A DNA stretch of 64,000 nt. It comes from an uncultured Ramlibacter sp. (GTDB lineage Bacteria; Pseudomonadota; Gammaproteobacteria; Burkholderiales; Burkholderiaceae_C). A program made the translations under genes and the position numbers. Of this stretch, positions 34,605-42,672 are shown one piece after another. The stretch's first letter is position 1; each line of letters starts with the position of its first letter. Location: contig NZ_CAKZHQ010000048.1 of assembly GCF_936925435.1 (NCBI RefSeq), positions 62,001-126,000 on the forward strand. The letters run 5' to 3'. The notes below the pieces were generated by a model. It ran no database searches. It was not told the origin of the DNA and saw nothing but the letters and a program-made list of their open reading frames with translations.

Positions 34605-35894
34605 ATGCATTCGGCCACCCACCAGGCGATCAGCGCGGTCTGGCGCATCGAGTCGGGCAAGATCGTCGCCTCGGTCGCCCGCATGGTGCGCGACATCGGC
34701 CTGGCCGAGGAACTGGCGCAGGACGCGCTGGTGGCGGCGCTGGAGAGCTGGCCGGTCAAAGGTGTGCCCGACAATCCCGGCGCCTGGCTGATGACCACGG
34801 CCAAGCGCCGCGCGCTGGACCACCTGCGCCACCTGAAGATGCGCGGCGAGAAGCTCGAGGAGATCGGCCATGACCTCGAAGCGCAGGAGGCGCTCACCGT
34901 CCCGGACTTCGTCGATGCGCTGGACGCGGCGCGCCAGGACGACATCGGCGACGACCTGCTGCGCCTGATCTTCACTGCCTGCCATCCGCTGCTGCCCACT
35001 GACGCCCGCGTAGCGCTGACGCTCAAGCTGCTGGGCGGCCTGAGCACCCACGAGATCGCCCGTGCCTTCCTGGTGCCCGAGCCCACCATCGCCCAGCGCA
35101 TCGTGCGCGCCAAGCGGACCTTGAGCGAGGCGCGCGTGCCCTACGAGGTGCCGCACGGCCAGGCCCTGGCCGGCCGCCTGGCCTCGGTGCTGGAGGTGGT
35201 CTACCTGGTCTTCAACGAGGGCTACACCGCCACCGCCGGCGAGGACTGGATGCGGCCCACGCTGACCGGCGAGGCCCTGCGCCTGGGCCGGGTGCTGGCC
35301 GGCCTGGCGCCGCAGGAGCCCGAGGTCCACGGTCTGGTGGCCTTGATGGAACTGCAGGCCTCGCGCTCGGCCGCCCGGGTCGACGGCCAGGGCCGGCCCG
35401 TGCTGCTGCTGGAGCAGGACCGCGGCCGTTGGGACAGGCTGCTGATCCGCCGCGGCCTGGCCGCGCTGGAACGGGCACTGCAGCTGGCGCAGGCACAGGG
35501 CGAGCCGCTGCGCAGCTACGCCCTGCAAGCTTCGATCGCGGCCTGCCATGCGCGTGCCGTGGCGGCCGCTGACACCGACTGGAAGGCCATCGCCGCCATC
35601 TACGACGCCCTGGCCCAGGGCGCGCCCTCACCGGTGGTGGAACTCAACCGCGCGGTCGCTGTCGGCATGGCTTTCGGGCCGGCGGCGGGGCTGGAGATCA
35701 TCGACCGATTGCAGGGCGACAAGGCGCTGCGCAACTACCAGTGGCTGCCCAGCGTGCGCGGCGATCTGCTGGACAAGCTGGGCCGCCACGCCGAGGCGCG
35801 CCAGGAGTTCGAGCGCGCCGCCGCCCTGGCCGGCAACGCGCGCGAGCGCGAGCTGTTGCTGGAGAGGGCGCGGCAGCCGCCGCTGGGCAAATAG
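34605..35894 (+). CDS. ECF42-type RNA polymerase sigma factor with long C-terminal extension
   Basis: A 429-residue sigma factor. Region 2 is at residues ~20-85 (VARMVRDIGLAEELAQDALVAAL, NPGAWLMTTAKRRALD) and region 4 at ~125-180 (LTLKLLGGLSTHEIARAFLVPEPTIAQRIVRAKR). The diagnostic RLIFTACHPLL and LEVVYLVFNEGY precede a ~230-residue TPR-like extension with EQDRGRWDRLLI, YALQASIAACHARA and SPVVELNRAVAV. This combination is typical of ECF42 (DUF6596). No anti-sigma gene is adjacent, as usual for this group; the extension is thought to control activity. Downstream of the DGPF/VOC/SRPBCC operon it probably drives. Confidence 0.92.
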   Translation: MHSATHQAISAVWRIESGKIVASVARMVRDIGLAEELAQDALVAALESWPVKGVPDNPGAWLMTTAKRRALDHLRHLKMRGEKLEEIGHDLEAQEALTVPDFVDALDAARQDDIGDDLLRLIFTACHPLLPTDARVALTLKLLGGLSTHEIARAFLVPEPTIAQRIVRAKRTLSEARVPYEVPHGQALAGRLASVLEVVYLVFNEGYTATAGEDWMRPTLTGEALRLGRVLAGLAPQEPEVHGLVALMELQASRSAARVDGQGRPVLLLEQDRGRWDRLLIRRGLAALERALQLAQAQGEPLRSYALQASIAACHARAVAAADTDWKAIAAIYDALAQGAPSPVVELNRAVAVGMAFGPAAGLEIIDRLQGDKALRNYQWLPSVRGDLLDKLGRHAEARQEFERAAALAGNARERELLLERARQPPLGK

Positions 35895-35979
35895 GCTCCT
35901 GCCGGCGCGAGCCATGCTGTTTTATTTTCACCAAGCACCCGCTTGCTATAAATAAGAGGCTTTGCTATGGTGGCAGGCC

Positions 35980-36639
35980 ATGCCAACGCCTGCCACCTCC
36001 ACAGCCAGCGCCGCCGCCAAGCGGCCGCGCGGCCGGCCGCGCAAGACGCTGGAAGACCGCGATGACGGCAACCGCCGCCGCGAGCTGCTCCAGTCCGCCG
36101 CCAAACTGTTTCGCCGCAAGGGCTTTGACGCCACCAGCACCCGCGACATCGCCGCCGCCGCCGGCATGCAAAGTGGCTCGCCCTTCTATCACTTCAAGAG
36201 CAAGGGCGCCCTGCTCTACGCCGTGATGCAGGAGGGCATGGGCTCGGCCATCGAGCGCCAGCAACAGGCCTTGCAACGTGCCGAGGCCGAGACGCCCGAC
36301 ATCGCCGGCCAGCTGCGCATTCTCATCCGCAGCCATTTCGAGGTGCTGCTGGGACCGGGCAGCGACTTCATCCCCGTCATGCTGTACGAGGCGCGGGCGA
36401 TCACACCGCGCCAGCGCAGCGCCCTGGCCGCCTTGCGCAGCGACTACGAGGCACCGTGGACGCCGGTGCTCAACGCCCTGCATGCTTCTGGCCAGCTCAG
36501 GGCCGAGGTCAAGCTGGCGCGCCTGCTGATGTTCGGCGCGCTCAACTGGTCGGCCCAGTGGTTCGACGCGCGCAAGGAGGCCAGTCTGGACGATCTGGCC
36601 GATGCGGCCATGCAACTTTTCATCAGGGACCTGGAATGA
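35980..36639 (+). CDS. TetR-family regulator of the adjacent acyl-CoA carboxylase cluster
   Basis: A 219-residue regulator. A basic AT-hook-like KRPRGRPRK tract at residues ~14-22 precedes the helix-turn-helix (LLQSAAKLFRRKGFDATSTRDIAAAAGMQSGSPFYHFKSKGAL). The C-terminal domain is typical of TetR proteins that bind acyl-CoA. ATG 35980 is chosen over upstream TTG/ATG because it gives the compact N-terminus. The stop overlaps the SDR start (ATGA), so it heads the cluster. The upstream gap has two TTGCTAT repeats 19 bp apart that could be an operator. Confidence 0.9.
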   Translation: MPTPATSTASAAAKRPRGRPRKTLEDRDDGNRRRELLQSAAKLFRRKGFDATSTRDIAAAAGMQSGSPFYHFKSKGALLYAVMQEGMGSAIERQQQALQRAEAETPDIAGQLRILIRSHFEVLLGPGSDFIPVMLYEARAITPRQRSALAALRSDYEAPWTPVLNALHASGQLRAEVKLARLLMFGALNWSAQWFDARKEASLDDLADAAMQLFIRDLE

Positions 36640-37535
36640 GCACGAGCACCCACCACTACCGTTCGGTCTTTGCGCCCGGCCTGTTCGCCGGCAAGGCTGT
36701 GCTGGTCACCGGCGGTGGCTCGGGCATAGGCCGCTGCACGGCGCACGAGCTGGCTGCGCTGGGCGCTCACGTGGTCCTGGTGGGCCGCAAGCTGGACAAG
36801 CTGCAGACCGTGGCCGGCGAGATCGCCGCCGACGGCGGCCGCGCCAGTTTCCATGCCTGCGACATCCGCGACGAGGAGGCGGTCAAGAGCCTGGTGCAAG
36901 CGGTGGTCGGCACGCACGGCCGCATCGACGGCCTGGTCAACAACGCCGGCGGCCAGTACATCTCGCCGCTGGAGAACATCAGCGCCAGGGGCTGGGAGGC
37001 GGTGGTCGCCACCAACCTCACAGGCGGCTTCCTGGTGGCGCGCGAGTGCTATCTGCAGTCCATGCAGGCCCAGGGCGGCGCCATCGTCAACATCGTGGCC
37101 GACATCTGGGGCTCCATGCCCAGCATGGGGCACAGCGGCGCGGCGCGCGCCGGCATGGTCAGCTTCACCGAGACGGCGGCCGCCGAATGGGCGGTCAGCG
37201 GCGTGCGCGTGAACGCCGTGGCACCCGGCTACATCGCATCCAGCGGCATGGACCACTACCCGCCGGAGGCCGGCGACATGCTGCGCGCCATGCGCGGCAC
37301 CGTGCCGGCGGGACGCTTCGGCACCGAGGCCGAGACCTCGGCCGCCGTCGCCTTCCTGCTTAGCCCGGCGGCTGCCTTCATCAGCGGCAGCGTGCTGCGT
37401 GTCGACGGCGCCCGGCCCCAGGTGCGCATGGGTTGGCCCATGGCCGTGCCCGACGCCGCCGCCCAGCAGCGCGACGCGGTCAAGCCTTTCGAAGGTTTTC
37501 ACCGCGGCAGCGTGCCCAAGGTGTTCCAGGAATGA
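36636..37535 (+). CDS. PECR-like short-chain dehydrogenase/reductase
   Basis: A 299-residue SDR with VTGGGSGIGRCTAHEL and NNAGGQYISPLENIS. Where most SDRs have YxxxK it has MGHSGAARAGMVSFTETAAAEW, the motif of peroxisomal trans-2-enoyl-CoA reductases and related acyl-CoA SDRs, so the usual catalytic Tyr-Lys pair is absent. The last ~45 residues form an unusual proline-rich tail. In acyclic terpene (atu) clusters a similar SDR accompanies geranyl-CoA carboxylase. Overlaps both neighbours by ATGA. Confidence 0.85.
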   Translation: MSTSTHHYRSVFAPGLFAGKAVLVTGGGSGIGRCTAHELAALGAHVVLVGRKLDKLQTVAGEIAADGGRASFHACDIRDEEAVKSLVQAVVGTHGRIDGLVNNAGGQYISPLENISARGWEAVVATNLTGGFLVARECYLQSMQAQGGAIVNIVADIWGSMPSMGHSGAARAGMVSFTETAAAEWAVSGVRVNAVAPGYIASSGMDHYPPEAGDMLRAMRGTVPAGRFGTEAETSAAVAFLLSPAAAFISGSVLRVDGARPQVRMGWPMAVPDAAAQQRDAVKPFEGFHRGSVPKVFQE

Positions 37536-39145
37536 GCCTGTTCGCTTCATCCTGGAACGCGCAGGGCGCGGTGGCGCTGCAGCGGCGCGAAGCCATGCTG
37601 GCGCGCATCGCCCAACTGCGCACGCTGGAGCAGCGCGCCGACCACGCCTCGGCGAAGTCACGCCCGCAGTTCGACAAGCGCGGCCAGCTCTTGCCGCGTG
37701 AGCGCGCGGCTCTGCTGCTGGACCCCGGCACGCCTTACCTTCCGCTGTGCAGTCTGGCCGGCTACCTGCAGGACACGAAGGAGGAGGGCGCTTCCATCCC
37801 CGGCGGCGGCATGGTCGCCGGCATCGGTACCGTCAGCGGTGTGCGCTGCATGGTGGTGGCCAGCGACTCGGGCATCGACGCCGGCGCCATCCAGGCCATG
37901 GGCCTGGACAAGATCCTGCGGGTGCAGGAGATCGCGCTGCAGGGCAAGCTGCCCTTCATCCACCTGGTGGAGAGTGCCGGCGCCAACCTGATGAAGTACC
38001 GCGTGGAAGGCTTCGTCCACGGCGGTGCGCTGTTCCGCAACCTGGCGCGGCTGTCCGCGGCCGGCATCCCCGTCATCACCGTGCAGCACGGCTCGGGCAC
38101 GGCAGGCGGCGCCTACATGCCGGGACTGTCGGACGTGGTGGTGATGGTGCGCAAGCGCTCGCGCGCCTTCCTCGCCGGGCCACCGCTGCTGCTGGCCGCC
38201 ACCGGCGAGGTCGCCACCGAGGAAGAACTGGGCGGCGCCGAGATGCACACCGCTGTCTCCGGCCTGGGCGAGTACCTGGCGGAGGACGACCGCCATGCGC
38301 TGGGTGTGGCCAGAGAGGTGGTATCCCGCATCGGATGGACCTCATCTGCTACAAAAAAAAGAGCAACGCCGCCGCACCATGACCGCGAGGACCTGCTGGG
38401 CCTGATGTCCCAGAGCCTGCGCGAGCCGGTGGACATGCGCGAGATTGCCGCGCGCATCGCCGATGGCTCGCAGCTGCTGGAGTTCAAGCCCTTGTACGGC
38501 GCGGCCACGGTCTGCCTACAGGCGTCGATCGAAGGCCATGCGGTGGGCATCATCAGCAACAACGGTGCTATCGATGTGGCCGGCGCCAACAAGGCCACGC
38601 ACTTCATCCAGTGGATGTGCCAGCTGGGCCAGCCCATCGTCTACCTGCAGAACACCACGGGCTACATGGTGGGCAAGGACAGCGAGCAGGGCGGCATGAT
38701 CAAGCACGGCGCCAAGATGATCCAGGCCGTCACCAACGCCAACGTGCCGCAACTGACCATCCAGTGCGGCGCGTCCTTCGGCGCCGGCAACTACGGCATG
38801 TGCGGCCGCGGCTACGCGCCGCGCTTTCTTTTCAGCTGGCCGGGCGCCAGGACGGCGGTGATGGGCGGCGAGCAGGCCGCGCGCACCATGCAGATCGTGA
38901 GCGAGGCGGCGCTGGCGCGCAAAGGCATCGCGCCCGATGCTGCCGCTTCGCAGGCCCAGTTCGACAAGATCGTCGCCATGTTCGAGGCCCAGGCCGATGC
39001 CTTCTACACCTCGGGCCTGCTGCTGGACGACGGCGTGATCGACCCGCGCGACACCCGCGCCGTGCTGGGCCTGTGCCTGAACATTTGCGCCGACGCGCAG
39101 CAACGGAACCTGCGGCCCATGCAGTTCGGCGTGGCGCGCATGTGA
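37532..39145 (+). CDS. Acyl-CoA carboxylase carboxyltransferase (beta) subunit, geranyl-/methylcrotonyl-CoA type
   Basis: A 537-residue biotin-dependent carboxyltransferase. N-half: HASAKSRPQFDKRGQLLPRERAALLLD, VESAGANLMKYRVEGFVHGG and QHGSGTAGGAYMPGLSD; C-half: LYGAATVCLQASIEGHAVGIISNNGAID, QNTTGYMVGKDSEQGGMIKHGAKMI and GASFGAGNYGMCGRGYAPRFLFSWP. Length and order match methylcrotonyl-CoA and geranyl-CoA carboxylase beta subunits. The partner genes (citronellyl-type dehydrogenase, PECR-like SDR; no HMG-CoA lyase) favour the geranyl type. A short low-complexity insert, SSATKKRATPPHH at about residues 270-283, coincides with a dispersed repeat fragment. Confidence 0.88.
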   Translation: MSLFASSWNAQGAVALQRREAMLARIAQLRTLEQRADHASAKSRPQFDKRGQLLPRERAALLLDPGTPYLPLCSLAGYLQDTKEEGASIPGGGMVAGIGTVSGVRCMVVASDSGIDAGAIQAMGLDKILRVQEIALQGKLPFIHLVESAGANLMKYRVEGFVHGGALFRNLARLSAAGIPVITVQHGSGTAGGAYMPGLSDVVVMVRKRSRAFLAGPPLLLAATGEVATEEELGGAEMHTAVSGLGEYLAEDDRHALGVAREVVSRIGWTSSATKKRATPPHHDREDLLGLMSQSLREPVDMREIAARIADGSQLLEFKPLYGAATVCLQASIEGHAVGIISNNGAIDVAGANKATHFIQWMCQLGQPIVYLQNTTGYMVGKDSEQGGMIKHGAKMIQAVTNANVPQLTIQCGASFGAGNYGMCGRGYAPRFLFSWPGARTAVMGGEQAARTMQIVSEAALARKGIAPDAAASQAQFDKIVAMFEAQADAFYTSGLLLDDGVIDPRDTRAVLGLCLNICADAQQRNLRPMQFGVARM

Positions 39146-39156
39146 AGGAGACCTCA

Positions 39157-40323
39157 ATGCAATTCACGCACGAACACCAGGAAGTCCAGAAGACGCTCAA
39201 ACGCTTCATCGACGAGCAGATCAACCCCCATGTGAACGAGTGGGAGGCGGCCGAGATCTTTCCGGCGCACGAGGTTTTCAAGGGCCTGGGCAAGCTGGGC
39301 CTGCTGGGCCTGTGCAAACCCGAAGCCCATGGCGGCGCCGGCCTGGACTATTCCTACTCCATGGCCATGGCCGAAACCCTGGGCCACATCGACTGCGGCG
39401 GCGTGCCCATGGCCATCGGCGTGCAGACCGACATGGCGACGCCGGCGCTGGCGCGCTTTGGCAGCGAGGAACTGAAAGCGCAGTTCCTCGCCCCGGCCAT
39501 CGCCGGCGACATGGTCAGCTGCATCGGTGTCAGCGAGCCCGGTGCCGGCAGCGACGTCGCCGCCATCAAGAGCGTGGCGCGCAAGGACGGCGACGACTAC
39601 GTGATCACAGGCCAGAAGATGTGGATCACCAACAGCTTGCAGGCCGACTGGATGTGCATGCTGGTCAACACCGGCGAGGGACCGGCGCACAAGAACAAGT
39701 CGCTGGTGATCGTGCCCCTGCGCGAGAACGGCAAGCTGCTGCCCGGCATCGGGGTGGCGCAGAAGATCCGCAAGATCGGCATGCATTCCTCGGACACCGG
39801 CCTGATCCACTTCGACGAAGTGCGTGTGCCGCAGCGCAACCGCATCGGCGCCGAGGGCCAGGGCTTCATCTACCAGATGCAGCAGTTCCAGGAGGAGCGC
39901 CTGTGGTGCGCCGCCAGCGCCCTGCAGGCGCTGAACAATTGCATCGAGTGGACCATCGAGTGGGCGCAGCAGCGCAAGCTGTTCGGCGCCCAGCTGGCCG
40001 ACCAGCAGTGGGTGCAGTTCAAGCTGGCCGAGCTCAAGACCGAGGTCGAAGCCCTGCGGGCCCTGACCTACCGCGCCGGCGCGCTCTATGTGAGCGGCCA
40101 GGACGTGCTGGAGCTGGCCACCATGGCCAAGCTCAAGGCCGGCCGCCTGTACCGCCAGGTGCCCGACACCTGCCTGCAGTTCTGGGGCGGCATGGGCTAC
40201 ACGCTGGAGAACAAGGTCTCGCGCATGTACCGCGACGGCCGCCTGGCCTCCATCGGCGGCGGCGCCGACGAGGTGATGATGGGCATCCTGGCCAAGCTCA
40301 TGGGCATTGCCAAAAAATCATGA
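39157..40323 (+). CDS. Acyl-CoA dehydrogenase, AtuD/citronellyl-CoA dehydrogenase-like
   Basis: A 388-residue FAD enzyme: FTHEHQEVQKTLKRFIDEQINPHVNEWE start, CIGVSEPGAGSDVAAIKS and WITNSLQADWMCM FAD-binding blocks, and QFWGGMGYTLENKVSRMYRDGR near the C-terminus with the GGGADEVMM stretch around the usual catalytic-base region. The N-terminus and GGVPMAIGVQTDM stretch resemble AtuD proteins as I remember them. GAAGGAG precedes ATG 39157. Probably desaturates a branched acyl-CoA to supply the carboxylase on either side. Confidence 0.88.
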   Translation: MQFTHEHQEVQKTLKRFIDEQINPHVNEWEAAEIFPAHEVFKGLGKLGLLGLCKPEAHGGAGLDYSYSMAMAETLGHIDCGGVPMAIGVQTDMATPALARFGSEELKAQFLAPAIAGDMVSCIGVSEPGAGSDVAAIKSVARKDGDDYVITGQKMWITNSLQADWMCMLVNTGEGPAHKNKSLVIVPLRENGKLLPGIGVAQKIRKIGMHSSDTGLIHFDEVRVPQRNRIGAEGQGFIYQMQQFQEERLWCAASALQALNNCIEWTIEWAQQRKLFGAQLADQQWVQFKLAELKTEVEALRALTYRAGALYVSGQDVLELATMAKLKAGRLYRQVPDTCLQFWGGMGYTLENKVSRMYRDGRLASIGGGADEVMMGILAKLMGIAKKS

Positions 40324-42149
40324 AGCGTCTACTGGTTGCGAACCGGGGCGAGATCGCGCGCCGCGTCATCCGCACGGCGCATGCCATGGGCATGGAGACC
40401 GTGGCCGTGTATTCGGATGCGGATGCGCAGGCCCTGCATGTGGGTGAGGCCACGACCTCCGTCGCGCTGGGCGGCAATGCCTCGGCGGACTCCTACCTGC
40501 GCATGGACAAGCTGATCGCCGCGGCCCAGGCGACCGGCGCCGATGCCGTCCATCCGGGTTACGGCTTCCTCAGCGAGAACGCCGACTTCGCCCAGGCCGT
40601 GCTCGGTGCCGGCCTGGTCTGGGTGGGCCCGCCACCGGCTGCCATGCGCGCACTGGGCAGCAAGTCGGCCTGCAAGGAGCTGGCCGAGACGCTTGGCCTG
40701 CCCTGCCTGCCTGGCTACCGCGGCGCCGACCAGTCGGATGCGCGTTTCGCGGCCGAGGCCCCGGCCATGGGCTTTCCGCTGATGGTCAAGGCCGTGGCCG
40801 GCGGCGGTGGCCGTGGCATGCGGCTGGTGGCCGAGGCCGCGCAATTGCAGACGGCGCTGGACAGCGCGCGCTCGGAGGCGCAGGCAGCCTTCGGCTCGGG
40901 CGCGCTGCTGCTGGAGCGCGCCCTGCTGAACCCGCGCCACGTGGAGGTCCAGGTCTTTGCCGACGCCCAGGGACACTGCATCCACCTGGGCGAGCGCGAC
41001 TGCTCGGTACAGCGGCGCCACCAGAAGCTGATTGAAGAAACGCCCAGTCCCGCTGTCGACGCCGTGCTGCGCGAGCGCATGGGCCGCTGCGCAGTGGAGC
41101 TCGCCCAGGCGGCCGGCTATGTGGGCGCTGGGACGGTGGAGTTCCTGTTGCAGGACGGCCAGTTCTATCTGATGGAGATGAACACGCGCCTGCAGGTTGA
41201 GCATCCCGTGACCGAGGCTGTGACAGGCTTGGACCTGGTGGAGTGGCAACTGCGCATCGCCCAGGGTGAAGCGCTGCCGCTGGCGCAAGACGAAGTGCGT
41301 TTCAACGGCCATGCCATCGAGGTGCGGCTGTGTGCCGAGGACGAGGACTTCCGGCCGCAGGCCGGCACGGTGCTGCACCTGCGCGCGCCCGAGGGCGTGC
41401 GCTTTGACCATGCGCTGGCGCAGGGCCTGGCCGTGCCGCCTTACTACGACTCCATGCTGGGCAAGCTGGTCGCCCATGCTGCCACGCGCGAGCAGGCCAT
41501 CGCACAGCTGACCGGCGCGCTGGCCCGGCTGGAGCTGCTGGGTCTGCCCAGCAACCGTGCCATGCTGCTGGCCTGCCTGCGCCATCCGCGCTTCGGTGCC
41601 GGCCAGGCGCGCGTTCCCTTTCTGGCCGAAGAAGCTGCCGCGCTGCGCGAAACGCTACAAAAACAGGAGCATGATGTCCTTGTTTCACGGGGGCTGGAGG
41701 CTGTTTTTCCCCTGAAATCGACGGCGGACCTGCCCTGTCCCTTTGAGCGGCCCCTGCGGCTGCGCCACCGTGGTGTCCTGACCGGGCTGCGCGTGCGCGA
41801 GGCCGATGCACCCCTGGTGCGCAGCTGCGTGGCTGTGCGCCTGGTGGACGGCCGCTGGCACATGCAGGCCGGCGCGACCGACCTGTTCTTCGAAGATGCC
41901 TCCTTCGATCCGCCGGCTGCGGCGGCCGGGACGGGCTCGGGCGAGCTGCGTGCGCCCTTCAACGGCAAGGTGATTGCAGTGCAGGCACGTGCCGGCGGGC
42001 AGGTCCTGCGCGGCGACAGCTTGCTGGTCATCGAGTCCATGAAGCTGGAGCACGTGCTGGCCGCAACGCGCGACGGCAAGGTCAAGTCAGTGGCGGTAGA
42101 GGCCGGCCAGCAGGTCGCCACCACGCAGCTGCTGGTGGCGTTCGAATGA
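40320..42149 (+). CDS. Acyl-CoA carboxylase biotin (alpha) subunit
   Basis: A 609-residue subunit with biotin carboxylase (MKRLLVANRGEIARRVIRTA; GFLSENADFA; ATP loop KAVAGGGGRGMRLV; ERDCSVQRRHQKLIEE; EMNTRLQVEHPVTE) and a C-terminal biotinyl domain with the biotin-accepting K575 in VIESMKLEH. It carboxylates biotin for the beta subunit encoded upstream. Shorter than typical ~660-residue alpha subunits, mainly in the linker. Residues ~446-467 (LQKQEHDVLVSRGLEAVF region) are encoded by a dispersed repeat at 41654-41718. ATGA overlap with the dehydrogenase. Confidence 0.9.
   Translation: MKRLLVANRGEIARRVIRTAHAMGMETVAVYSDADAQALHVGEATTSVALGGNASADSYLRMDKLIAAAQATGADAVHPGYGFLSENADFAQAVLGAGLVWVGPPPAAMRALGSKSACKELAETLGLPCLPGYRGADQSDARFAAEAPAMGFPLMVKAVAGGGGRGMRLVAEAAQLQTALDSARSEAQAAFGSGALLLERALLNPRHVEVQVFADAQGHCIHLGERDCSVQRRHQKLIEETPSPAVDAVLRERMGRCAVELAQAAGYVGAGTVEFLLQDGQFYLMEMNTRLQVEHPVTEAVTGLDLVEWQLRIAQGEALPLAQDEVRFNGHAIEVRLCAEDEDFRPQAGTVLHLRAPEGVRFDHALAQGLAVPPYYDSMLGKLVAHAATREQAIAQLTGALARLELLGLPSNRAMLLACLRHPRFGAGQARVPFLAEEAAALRETLQKQEHDVLVSRGLEAVFPLKSTADLPCPFERPLRLRHRGVLTGLRVREADAPLVRSCVAVRLVDGRWHMQAGATDLFFEDASFDPPAAAAGTGSGELRAPFNGKVIAVQARAGGQVLRGDSLLVIESMKLEHVLAATRDGKVKSVAVEAGQQVATTQLLVAFE
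41654..41718 (+). repeat. Dispersed ~60-bp repeat inside the biotin-subunit gene
   Basis: GCTACAAAAACAGGAGCATG, then TTGTTTCACGGGGGCTGGAGG and CTGTTTTTCCCCTGAAAT have the head-stem-tail layout of the intergenic repeat family. It lies in frame in the linker between biotin carboxylase and biotinyl domains, where added residues would be tolerated. A shorter fragment (GCTACAAAAAAAAGAGC) is at 38348-38364 in the carboxyltransferase gene. Confidence 0.55.
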
Positions 42150-42183
42150 TGGCCCAGGCCCTGGCGGCACGACAATCGGGCCT

Positions 42184-42672
42184 ATGAGCAAAGCAGCGCA
42201 GCCCACGGCCAACTTCGCCTTCGAGCCCGAGTTCATCGATGGCCTGAAGGCCATCTTCGAGGAGAAGATCGTCTTCAACCAGGTACTGGGCCTGAAGATC
42301 ACCGAGGTGACGCCCGAGCGCGTGGCCGGCCGCATCCTGATGAAGCCCGAGCTGGTGGGCCACTACGCTTACAACCGCCTGCACGGCGGCGTCGTCAGCG
42401 CCGGCCTGGATGCGATGGCCGGCCTGGCCGTGATGGCCGCCATCGGCGCGCGCCATATGGACGAGGCGCCGGCACTGCGCCTGCACCGCTTTGCCAAGCT
42501 GGGCACCATCGACCTGCGCATCGACTACCTGCGCCCGGCCATCAGCGAGCACTTCGAGTTGCGTGCCCAGGTGCTGCGCCTGGGCTCGCGCGTGGCCTCC
42601 ATCCGCATGGAGATGCTCGACGCCCAGGGCAAGCTGCTGTCCACCGGGGCCGGCGCCTACATCGTCTCCTAG
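42184..42672 (+). CDS. Hot-dog thioesterase family protein (YigI/PaaI-like)
   Basis: A 162-residue single hot-dog protein: GHYAYNRLHGGVVSAGLDAMAGLAV carries the HGG-type active-site turn, followed by LGTIDLRIDYLRPAISEHF and ASIRMEMLDAQGKLLSTGAGAYIV. It probably hydrolyses an acyl-CoA. It starts 34 bp after the biotin subunit and ends the cluster, tail to tail with an SDR: the two stop codons overlap in one CTAG (42669-42672). Confidence 0.88.
   Translation: MSKAAQPTANFAFEPEFIDGLKAIFEEKIVFNQVLGLKITEVTPERVAGRILMKPELVGHYAYNRLHGGVVSAGLDAMAGLAVMAAIGARHMDEAPALRLHRFAKLGTIDLRIDYLRPAISEHFELRAQVLRLGSRVASIRMEMLDAQGKLLSTGAGAYIVS

Noticed and set aside
35980..42149. Leucine (liu/mcc) degradation cluster
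   Set aside because: HMG-CoA lyase and the expected methylglutaconyl-CoA hydratase are missing, and the dehydrogenase and SDR look atu-like; not fully excluded.
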